Source of the DNA: Candidatus Saccharimonadota bacterium
GTDB taxonomy: Bacteria > Patescibacteriota > Saccharimonadia > Saccharimonadales > JAQGHD01
Direction of reading: 5' to 3'
Length of the DNA: 47,529 nucleotides
Assembly: GCA_028288965.1 (NCBI GenBank)
Contig: JAQGHD010000005.1
Span: forward strand, 1-47,529
Positions 41,245-47,529 of this stretch are shown here, piece after piece. The notes under the pieces are model-generated. The model was not told where the DNA came from. It was given only the letters and a program-made list of their open reading frames with translations, and ran no database searches. Each line of letters starts with the position of its first letter. The stretch's first letter is position 1. The position numbers and the translations under genes are program-made.

Positions 41245-42716
41245 CAGCTCACCTCACCAAGATTACTACTTTTTATCTCTGTTATTATACCATGTTTAAG
41301 GCGGGTCTTGTGCCACATAACCAGCGAGAGTAAGACAATTATGGCGTAGGCTACCAGCAACTCCACAACCGTCATAGTTAATTTAGTAGCTGCATGCGGC
41401 AGACGGCTGAGTACGTGAACCACATCGAGCATGTACGTCAGCACCAATCGGGCTGGCCAGGCTAACCAACCAGCTAATGAAGGAGCTAGCAGTCCCCCTA
41501 GCCCGGCTATCATGCTCAAAAACATGGCAATAGGCACCATTGGTACAACTAAGACATTGGCCAGTAAGCTCGTAAGCGAAATTTGGCCAAAAATGAGCAT
41601 AGTAACCGGCAACGTCATGGCCTCGGCAGCTAAGCTCTCTATTAACATAAGTGCCAACGGGTGTGAACGATGCATATGATGAAACCGCGTGGTTAAAAGC
41701 GGCGCCACAATAAGAATGCCAAAAAACGCCAAAAACGATAAATGCCAACCCAGGTCCGACCACAAGTAAAGTGGATACCACCCGGCCGTTAAAGCCGCCG
41801 GCAAAAGCACCACCAGTAGTGGCCGCAAACGCCGGCCATAATACCAAGCACCTAAGCTCAGCATACTGACCAGGGCGGCCCGCACAATCGAAGCGCTAAA
41901 CCCGCTGAACAGCAAGAACACGCTAATGATCAGCAGTGACAGCATGGTGGTTTGATATTTGGAGCGCTTGCCGGTCAGTCGGCGTACCCCACGCATGAGA
42001 ATAGTTAAGTTATAGCCCGACACCGCGATCAGGTGCGTTAAGCCAACCACTGATAGCTGGAGGGTAATTATTTGTGGCAAGGTATTGCGTTGACCAATCA
42101 ATAGTCCTAACCCAAAGGAGGCTAATGGTTCTGGTAAAGCCGACTGCATGCCGGATAAAAAGCGCAGGCGAACAGTGTTAATGGCGGCGGTATCGCCGTG
42201 TATATAGCTGAGCTGAGCAAAACCAATTCTGGCTTGCCTGGCGCCCCGTGTTTGGAACAATTTACCGGTAACTTTCACCATGTCCCCACGGTGCACCATC
42301 GAGACACCATACCCAGTGACACCAATCTGCCCTAGCATGGCTCGTTTGGCTGGCGCTTGCAAGTGAATGTTGGCCACATCAAAACTCAATTGCGATGCCC
42401 GGTCATAAACAGCATCGGTAGTAGCAGTTGCCGTGATAGTTACCTTTTGATTATTCAAGCCAGTGTATGCCAGAAGCTGCTGAGTAAACACCTGCCCGCG
42501 CCACCATCCCAATACAACGCCCAACAACAACAGGCTACACGCCTTGCTCAGCTGGCCGGTTGTCAGCCAACTAGCTCCTAGCAGCAGCCCAGCAATTGGC
42601 AACCAGATCAAACTAAAATTAGCATTGAGCTTAGCTAGCACCAGCCCAAGCAAAAAGGCCATACACAAAACTACCAAAAGTGTCGTACGCCTGTAGTGCC
42701 AGCTCTTAACCCTCAT
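41244..42716 (-). CDS. comEC: ComEC/Rec2 DNA-uptake channel without the metallo-beta-lactamase domain
   Basis: The 490-residue protein has N-terminal membrane segments and a DUF4131-like OB region (NQKVTITATATTDAVYDRAS). The Competence core follows with HLIAVSGYNLTILMRGVRRL, the signature HLxAxSGxN, and many membrane segments. The C-terminal metallo-beta-lactamase domain of longer ComEC proteins is absent and the chain ends with a basic tail. ComEC passes one DNA strand across the inner membrane, and the pilus genes in this window fit a transformation pathway. Translation is coupled to yebC by TGATG. Confidence 0.9.
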   Translation of the reverse strand: MRVKSWHYRRTTLLVVLCMAFLLGLVLAKLNANFSLIWLPIAGLLLGASWLTTGQLSKACSLLLLGVVLGWWRGQVFTQQLLAYTGLNNQKVTITATATTDAVYDRASQLSFDVANIHLQAPAKRAMLGQIGVTGYGVSMVHRGDMVKVTGKLFQTRGARQARIGFAQLSYIHGDTAAINTVRLRFLSGMQSALPEPLASFGLGLLIGQRNTLPQIITLQLSVVGLTHLIAVSGYNLTILMRGVRRLTGKRSKYQTTMLSLLIISVFLLFSGFSASIVRAALVSMLSLGAWYYGRRLRPLLVVLLPAALTAGWYPLYLWSDLGWHLSFLAFFGILIVAPLLTTRFHHMHRSHPLALMLIESLAAEAMTLPVTMLIFGQISLTSLLANVLVVPMVPIAMFLSMIAGLGGLLAPSLAGWLAWPARLVLTYMLDVVHVLSRLPHAATKLTMTVVELLVAYAIIVLLSLVMWHKTRLKHGIITEIKSSNLGEVS

Positions 42717-42765
42717 CCTCTGGCTATAGTAGCGAGTGACCGTCAGCTAAACAAAAGCGCCATGA

Positions 42766-43317
42766 CTACAACCACATGAGGCTATCTAGCAGTTTAGTAA
42801 ATTCCGCACCGCTAGGGCCGGCCTGGTTGCTTGGCCCCTGCGAAACAATGTGGAGCAGCACACCTTTATGCTGCCAGAATAAACTCTTTTCAAAATCGCC
42901 GCTCGCCTTAGTAAAGACTGCTGTGCTCCCAACTTTTACATCACGCGTTGAGGCAATATAGACGCTCGGCTGCGACTTGCGGACAACAAATTCTGGCTCA
43001 CCATTAAGATTGGCATTGGCGGCAGCCTTAATGCTCAGTGTCATGCTTTGCCCCCCGGATGCAGTCGCAAGGCTGTATCTTTCAATAAAGGCTGCATCGT
43101 CAACAAGCTTAAGCTGGTATTTTGGCTGGTAGCTAAAGCGAATTCGTTTGCCACTATATATGAGTGACTCCGACTGGTTCGGAGATTGACTGACCTCTGT
43201 TGGAACATTAAAAACACTGCCATTAAGCTTGTGCTTGAGCGCGGGAGCACTTAAAACTCCAGCACCAGCTAGGCTGCCAACAATGGCTAGAATAATAAGT
43301 GGTTTTTTTACTTTCAT
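42766..43317 (-). CDS. Secreted or anchored protein of unknown function
   Basis: The 183-residue product has a short basic start and a hydrophobic segment (about 7-26, signal or anchor). A beta-rich domain follows: YSGKRIRFSYQPKYQLKLVD and SLATASGGQSMTLSIKAAAN. The overall plan resembles PsbP/LpqN-type extracytoplasmic domains, but I cannot confirm that. It is divergent from the next gene. Confidence 0.6.
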   Translation of the reverse strand: MKVKKPLIILAIVGSLAGAGVLSAPALKHKLNGSVFNVPTEVSQSPNQSESLIYSGKRIRFSYQPKYQLKLVDDAAFIERYSLATASGGQSMTLSIKAAANANLNGEPEFVVRKSQPSVYIASTRDVKVGSTAVFTKASGDFEKSLFWQHKGVLLHIVSQGPSNQAGPSGAEFTKLLDSLMWL

Positions 43318-43412
43318 TTGGATTTTTTAGCGATTTAGTTGCTGACTATATTATACATTTTTACTGGCAAAAACTTTACAGCCATGTAGGCATTGCTTTA
43401 AGCTTAAGGGAT

Positions 43413-43919
43413 ATGGATTTACGAGACAATCTTAGGAGGCAACCCGCCCCACGCGCGGCAGCGGCACCCCCATCCCAACAAACACCAGCTGCCCCGGCAC
43501 ACCACAAGAAGTCAAAGTCCCGCGGCAGTTGGGCGCTTATTACCATAATAGTGCTGGCCATATTGATAATTGCCGGCACCGGTTGCTTTATGATGATGCA
43601 GCAATCGCCCGCTAAAACCATAGAAAAAGGCAAGTACCAAGCGGTATTTTTGGCCGGTGGCCAGGTATACTTTGGCCACATAACCAAAGTTACTCACGAT
43701 TACTTTAAGCTAAACAACATTTACTACATTCAATCCCAAAATCAGAGCCTCCAAAACTCAACCCAACAATCGCAACAACAAGCTTCGCTAACCAAGCTTG
43801 GTAACGAAGTCCATGGGCCGGAAGATTCAATGTATATAGACAGGCATCAAATTCTGTTTTGGGAAAATCTCAAAGACGATGGCAAAGTTGTTCAGGCTAT
43901 CAACAGCAGCAAGAAATAG
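43413..43919 (+). CDS. Membrane-anchored protein of unknown function with Gln-rich tail
   Basis: The ATG at 43413 follows AAGGG and is chosen over an upstream in-frame start. The 168-residue product has a Pro/Ala-rich cytoplasmic N-terminus (RRQPAPRAAAAPPSQQTPAA) and a basic patch. One membrane segment follows (ALITIIVLAILIIAGTGCFM), then an extracellular domain with KYQAVFLAGGQVYFGHITKV and a Gln/Ser-rich stretch. No family is recognised. Confidence 0.65.
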   Translation: MDLRDNLRRQPAPRAAAAPPSQQTPAAPAHHKKSKSRGSWALITIIVLAILIIAGTGCFMMMQQSPAKTIEKGKYQAVFLAGGQVYFGHITKVTHDYFKLNNIYYIQSQNQSLQNSTQQSQQQASLTKLGNEVHGPEDSMYIDRHQILFWENLKDDGKVVQAINSSKK

Positions 43920-43920
43920 T

Positions 43921-44907
43921 CTACATTCGCAGCCGGAGAGTACCTACTCGCCCCCGTCGTTGACCCAGCCAGAAACTCATAACAATTAGGCAGATTAAAC
44001 AGTAGCTAATGAGCACAATGAGGCTTAAGGAATAGTTCGAAAGATTGTGCCCGCCGATAACATTAGTGCTGCCCAGATTGGGTAGAGTACTGACAGCAGC
44101 GAGAGACATAACTGCCTCTCTTCGCTGGCTATCGGTAGCCTCGATCTTAATCTTGTAGGCACCTTCTTGGATGTAGGTGTGCCCAATGGTTACTTCTTGG
44201 GCGGTGCTAAATGTTAACAGCTCTTCCTGGCCATCATCCCAGTTAATATGCACGGCGTATGGTGGCTGCCCATTTAGTATAGTGAAGTTGGCGTCAAAGC
44301 TTTTGCCTTTAGTAAATAACAGGCTGGTGATGGCTGAAGTAAGATGAAACCTGGGTGGTGTATTTACGGGGATAGCTGGAGATTTGGTTTGAAGTTTACT
44401 CTTTGGTTGTGGCAAAGTTTGTTCGGTGTAATTTACGACCACCTGGTTACTAGCTGGCCCCTCTAAGCCCTGGAAGTTAAAGGTTCGCGCCAAAATACGG
44501 TTCTGACCATCAAAAATATCCATTAACATACTGAACTGGCCTTTTTCGTCACAGGTAGTTGAGCCAACAAACAAATCATTACTATAAACCCTAATAGTGT
44601 TGGTCGGCGTGGCCGTTTCACAGACTCCGACAGCTTGTATGGGGTTGCTGGTGTAGGTCGTGCCGACAGCCGGCAAACTAATCTGCGCTGCAAAATGCGG
44701 TTGTGGCGCTAACGCCTGAGTGGCTGCCGTGTCGGTAGCCGCCCGGGCCTTGGCCGATAAACTAAACGTCAAACTAAGAACAAGTCCAGCAGAAATAAGT
44801 ACCAAAGCCAAACCATGGTATGAGGTGTGCCCATGCTTCAGCCGCTTGCCCGTGTGCGAATGCGGTCTAAGATTTAGGACTGTATTTTTTGTTTTCTTGC
44901 GTGCCAT
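43921..44907 (-). CDS. Surface protein with Ig-like and PKD-like domains and a C-terminal anchor
   Basis: The 328-residue product has a basic N-terminus and a membrane segment or signal at about 33-55. An Ig-like domain (PAVGTTYTSNPIQAVGVCET...SMLMDIFDGQN) follows, then a PKD-like domain (AVHINWDDGQEELLTF, GHTYIQEGAYKIKIEATD). A C-terminal membrane span (about 295-317) and a basic tail end the chain. The layout indicates a surface-exposed anchored protein. It converges on the Gln-rich protein gene with 1 nt between their stops. Confidence 0.75.
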   Translation of the reverse strand: MARKKTKNTVLNLRPHSHTGKRLKHGHTSYHGLALVLISAGLVLSLTFSLSAKARAATDTAATQALAPQPHFAAQISLPAVGTTYTSNPIQAVGVCETATPTNTIRVYSNDLFVGSTTCDEKGQFSMLMDIFDGQNRILARTFNFQGLEGPASNQVVVNYTEQTLPQPKSKLQTKSPAIPVNTPPRFHLTSAITSLLFTKGKSFDANFTILNGQPPYAVHINWDDGQEELLTFSTAQEVTIGHTYIQEGAYKIKIEATDSQRREAVMSLAAVSTLPNLGSTNVIGGHNLSNYSLSLIVLISYCLICLIVMSFWLGQRRGRVGTLRLRM

Positions 44908-45047
44908 TGCTGTAACTTATACGTTTGTATTATAGCAATACGGCGATTAATGGCCTACTAGATACCCCAGCACAATCTTGGCACTGCTGCTCAGCCCCAA
45001 ATGTTGCCTCCAAACTTCATCGAGCATACCAGCTAAGTAGGCCTGCT

Positions 45048-45740
45048 TTAGATCGCTGCTTTTTCAAAGCGCAGGTTAAGCCGCTTGGGTATAGCTACGT
45101 CGGTCTCAGTGGCTTGATATTTTTGAGCTATGGCTTCAGAAATGCGTGGTTCTTGCAGGGCAGTCAGCACAAACCTATTGTCAACAAATGGCTGAGCATA
45201 ACTCTGTAAGCTACGATGAATCATTGTGACCTGAACGCCAAAAGTACCAATCTCGGTGTTATATGGTGCCTGTTGCCAATATTCACCATTTGCCTTACGC
45301 GTAGTGCTCATCGGGTGTGGCACAGAGAATATCAAGCTTCCACCCGGCTTTAAAATGCCATGAACGTTTGAGGCAAACGTCACTAAGTCCTCCACAAAAT
45401 GAAGTGCTAATTTGGAAAACACTACGTCGTAATAACTTTGCTTTTCACTCAAGGGAATTGTGCCGTCCCACATAAAAAAATCCATAGTAGGGGATTCTTG
45501 CTTAGCCATAGCCAGCATGGTCTCGGACAGATCAGCCCCTTCTACGCGTGGGTATTTTTGGGCCAACACACGCGTAACATCCCCTGCCCCACAGCCAAAG
45601 TCCAGTATGGTGGACGCCAAAGCAGGGATTAACTCCAGCTCCGCCGGTAGATTTACTTGATGTTCGTACCAGTTTACTTCTGAGCTAAGCGCACTTTCTG
45701 CGTAACTTTTTGCCAATTCAGGGCTAGTCCATTCACTCAT
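45048..45740 (-). CDS. SAM-dependent methyltransferase (class I)
   Basis: The ATG at 45740 gives 230 residues, starting MSEWTSPELAKSYAES. Motif I ILDFGCGAGDVTRVL is followed by VEGADLSETMLAMAKQE, VFSKLALHFVEDL and ILKPGGSLIFSVPHPM. This is a Methyltransf_11/25 class protein. The substrate is unknown. Confidence 0.85.
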   Translation of the reverse strand: MSEWTSPELAKSYAESALSSEVNWYEHQVNLPAELELIPALASTILDFGCGAGDVTRVLAQKYPRVEGADLSETMLAMAKQESPTMDFFMWDGTIPLSEKQSYYDVVFSKLALHFVEDLVTFASNVHGILKPGGSLIFSVPHPMSTTRKANGEYWQQAPYNTEIGTFGVQVTMIHRSLQSYAQPFVDNRFVLTALQEPRISEAIAQKYQATETDVAIPKRLNLRFEKAAI

Positions 45741-45780
45741 ATTTGAATTAATTATAACCGAGTGAGCCAATAATCAACTA

Positions 45781-46056
45781 CTAAAGCTCAGGCCTGACAT
45801 AACGAAAACGCGGGACTGTTTGTCCGTTGTGTTCCACAGTCTCCATAAACATATCTAGCGGCCTCACTTGTAGTCGCAAACCCGAATGCTCGGGTATGAC
45901 ATACAGTGGTATATAAACCGCCAAAATTTCTTCCGTTTCGGTGTGGCGCGCAAATCCAAGTACCTGGTAATAGCGCCGGCCTTCTGGCGTACTTTTATAG
46001 TGCTCATACACACCGGTATTAGGATATTGCCGTTCGGGTTTTGCGCCATTTTCCAT
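45781..46056 (-). CDS. DUF1653 domain protein
   Basis: The 91-residue product has GVYEHYKSTPEGRRYYQVLG, ARHTETEEILAVYIPLY and VRPLDMFMETVEHNGQTVPR. This is the single-domain DUF1653 plan of a small beta-rich protein with conserved Tyr, His, Arg and Phe. Function is not established. It lies 40 nt upstream of the methyltransferase gene on the same strand. Confidence 0.85.
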   Translation of the reverse strand: MENGAKPERQYPNTGVYEHYKSTPEGRRYYQVLGFARHTETEEILAVYIPLYVIPEHSGLRLQVRPLDMFMETVEHNGQTVPRFRYVRPEL

Positions 46057-46123
46057 GAGAGTAGTATAGCAAGCGGCTAAGGACTTTGTTTAGGGGCCGC
46101 AAGGGGAACTGCTGCAACTAAAA

Positions 46124-46714
46124 TCACACAACAACGTCATCTGGCGGAGGAATTCTGCGTCGTTGGGCAATCCTTGCGAGATCGTTATAGAGTTGGGCAT
46201 TAGCCTGTGCCACTTCAGAATCTTTGGCCTGCTTAGCCGCTATCTCTTCATCGGTGAGCCTAAAGAGCATGGCCAATTTATCCTGATGAAGATGAGGGGC
46301 CCCGGCAAACAGCAGCAAAGCCTCAGCTTCTTCATCATTGAGTGGTCGGGTTGATGTGTGCAAATCTGGCAAACCATGCTGAGCAATAAGTGCACCTGTC
46401 TTGTATCGACGCATTATCACACGCGGATCATCACTACGTAGAGCAAAAAGATAACTGGATTCACGTCTTGATATATCCAGAGCATGAGTAGGTGTAAAAT
46501 CTATACCCCATAGTATTGGCTTGCCGACACCTTTGGGCTCAGGGCCATAAGCCGTATAAGCCACCTTATATCTATTGATCCCAACAGCAAAAGTACGATT
46601 ACCAATACGGTCCTCGGACATAATGCCATTACTTGCTAAAGTATCTTCTACAATGGCTCGAAATGCTTCAACTGGTGCAACTGATTCACCCGTGGTTTCC
46701 AGTCCCTTAGTCAT
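46124..46714 (-). CDS. Unknown soluble protein (196 residues)
   Basis: The product starts MTKGLETTGESVAPVEAFRA and contains GNRTFAVGINRYKVAYTAYG and GKPILWGIDFTPTHALDISR. It is predicted soluble with mixed structure and a charged, Arg/Pro-rich C-terminus (RIAQRRRIPPPDD). I recognise no family. It is flanked by a terminator on its upstream side. Confidence 0.6.
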   Translation of the reverse strand: MTKGLETTGESVAPVEAFRAIVEDTLASNGIMSEDRIGNRTFAVGINRYKVAYTAYGPEPKGVGKPILWGIDFTPTHALDISRRESSYLFALRSDDPRVIMRRYKTGALIAQHGLPDLHTSTRPLNDEEAEALLLFAGAPHLHQDKLAMLFRLTDEEIAAKQAKDSEVAQANAQLYNDLARIAQRRRIPPPDDVVV

Positions 46715-46762
46715 AGTTCAACTATAGTCCGGCACTGATATTCGGGCAAGCATAACCAAAAC

Positions 46763-46786
46763 AAAAAACACTACGTAGAGTGTTTA
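46763..46786 (-). terminator. Terminator of the MazG-like gene
   Basis: On the minus strand AAACACT and AGTGTTT form a 7-bp stem with a 6-nt loop, followed by a T-run. The stem overlaps the gene's stop codon (46784-46786). Confidence 0.65.
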
Positions 46787-47143
46787 CGGTTTTGAATCCA
46801 TCAATAGTCGCTCTTTGAAGCCGCCACGTTTCTCTCTTTTTTGCTCTTGGACCTGGGCTATATCGTTTAGGGACAGTCTCTTAAGAATTAGGATGCTCTC
46901 AATCACTTCCATAACATCAGCTAACTCTTCAGCCTGGTTTTCTTCAGTTTCTGCTAATGCAAGTTCATTGGCTTCTTCAATAAGCTTAGATAGCAAAGCT
47001 TCCAAATACTCGTTATCATCAGTCAACACCTTGATCTTGGCTTTCTTGCCCTGACTTTCCACAATTTCTGGTATTTTATCTCTTACGAGTTTAGGGTACT
47101 GGTTATCAGCAGGTAGATTAGTGTCTGCATGCATGTATTTCAT
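46784..47143 (-). CDS. MazG/HisE-like nucleotide pyrophosphohydrolase
   Basis: The product has 119 residues from the ATG at 47143, because the longer frame runs into tRNA-Lys. It contains YPKLVRDKIPEIVESQGKKA, then LIEEANELA and EELADVMEVIESI, which form the EExxE and ExxD metal-binding motifs of the all-alpha NTP pyrophosphohydrolase superfamily. This subgroup (LVRDKIP proteins) is thought to clean up abnormal nucleotides. The substrate is unknown. Confidence 0.85.
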   Translation of the reverse strand: MKYMHADTNLPADNQYPKLVRDKIPEIVESQGKKAKIKVLTDDNEYLEALLSKLIEEANELALAETEENQAEELADVMEVIESILILKRLSLNDIAQVQEQKREKRGGFKERLLMDSKP

Positions 47144-47178
47144 GTTTACATAATAGCAACAAATAAACGCAAACGAAT

Positions 47179-47255
47179 TGGAGGGCCCAGTGGGATTCGA
47201 ACCCACGACACGCGGCTTAAAAGGCCGCTGCTCTAACCAGCTGAGCTATGGGCCC
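47179..47255 (-). tRNA. tRNA-Lys (anticodon TTT)
   Basis: On the minus strand the acceptor stem GGGCCCA/TGGGCCC, D stem GCTC/GAGC, anticodon stem GCGGC/GCCGC with loop CTTTTAA, and T arm GTGGG-TTCGAAT-CCCAC fit a tRNA. CCA is encoded. The discriminator is U, where most bacterial tRNA-Lys have A. Confidence 0.93.
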
Positions 47256-47445
47256 ACGTCAGAATCGATATCGCCTTCCACAAAAAGCAACTCGTTACTT
47301 TTTGTTTCATGCTCTTATCGCTTCTTTCTCTCAGTTGTCCAAGCAGTCGAGTTGAATGAATCGACTCCTAGGTTTGGAAAACTGGAACAGGCATTAGAAC
47401 AGGGGTGATTATCTATGAAACAGAGGCAAAAGTCAATCTGGCCGC

Positions 47446-47529
47446 TTATTTGTGCTTTTTATAGTCTGTGCTGCGATTGAAGATCCTCATGGTAACGAAC
47501 TGCAACCCCACCATGGCACCAATGATGGT
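47446..47529 (-). CDS. C-terminal fragment of a membrane protein (runs off the right edge)
   Basis: An open frame of 27 residues enters from the right edge and ends at a TAA (47446-47448). The visible part is TIIGAMVGLQFVTMRIFNRS followed by TDYKKHK: a hydrophobic segment with a basic tail, as at the end of a multi-span membrane protein. The family cannot be told from this fragment. The 190 nt between it and tRNA-Lys hold only a 7-bp palindrome near 47350-47370 that lacks a T-run. Confidence 0.5.
   Translation of the reverse strand, partial: TIIGAMVGLQFVTMRIFNRSTDYKKHK

Noticed and set aside
47350-47370. Terminator near the right edge
   Set aside because: GAGTTGA/TCGACTC pairs over a 5-nt loop, but no T-run follows on either strand.
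1-47529. CRISPR array, insertion sequence, phage or rRNA genes
   Set aside because: No regularly spaced repeats, transposase, integrase or rRNA-like sequence was seen on reading both strands.

Overview
The window looks like a piece of a small-genome Patescibacteria (CPR) chromosome, most likely Saccharibacteria (TM7). That assignment is inference from gene content: short TsaB and TsaE, an rny-ymdB pair, recX next to recA, ruvC-yebC-comEC, a type IV pilus locus, and many small membrane or secreted proteins of unknown function. Genes overlap heavily (ATGA, TAATG, TGATG and GTGA junctions). UGA is used as an ordinary stop, which argues against the UGA-recoding Gracilibacteria and Absconditabacteria.

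Region 1 (1-11.2 kb) is a cell-surface block. On the minus strand lie a sortase cut by the window edge, a processive family 2 glycosyltransferase, a NodB polysaccharide deacetylase and, first in the series, a 53-residue protein ending in an LPNTG sorting signal behind a consensus promoter. On the plus strand lie two larger paralogous secreted deacetylases with carbohydrate-binding-like domains. The second ends in a type I dockerin and is followed 2 nt later by a membrane-anchored protein with a cohesin-like domain. Together these suggest a minimal cohesin-dockerin surface assembly plus a sortase pathway for building, trimming or displaying cell-surface glycans. The two paralogues are separated by about 4 kb holding a secreted protein, tRNA-Gly and tRNA-Arg flanked by three covarying hairpins, and several accessory genes bounded by a recurring TTGGTTCTAA motif.

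Region 2 (11.3-16.8 kb) holds an RdgB/Ham1 NTP pyrophosphatase, tRNA-His, a P1B metal ATPase, a CTP-dependent lipid kinase-like protein, two tRNA-Pro genes and two unknown genes with strong promoters. Region 3 (16.8-24.4 kb) is mostly minus-strand housekeeping: YmdB-like phosphodiesterase, RNase Y, TsaB/TsaE, a lamin-tail-domain membrane protein, RecX and RecA. Region 4 (24.5-36.3 kb) is a type IV pilus cluster: PilB, PilC, major pilin, three minor-pilin-like proteins (two unusually large) and PilMNO. With ComEC at 41.2-42.7 kb this is consistent with DNA uptake and surface attachment. Region 5 (36.4-47.5 kb) contains RuvABC, YebC, ComEC, several secreted or membrane unknowns, a methyltransferase, a DUF1653 protein, a MazG-like pyrophosphohydrolase and tRNA-Lys.

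Promoters close to the sigma-70 consensus are easy to see. Several lie so near the start codon that leaderless translation is likely. No CRISPR array, rRNA, transposase or phage gene was seen.
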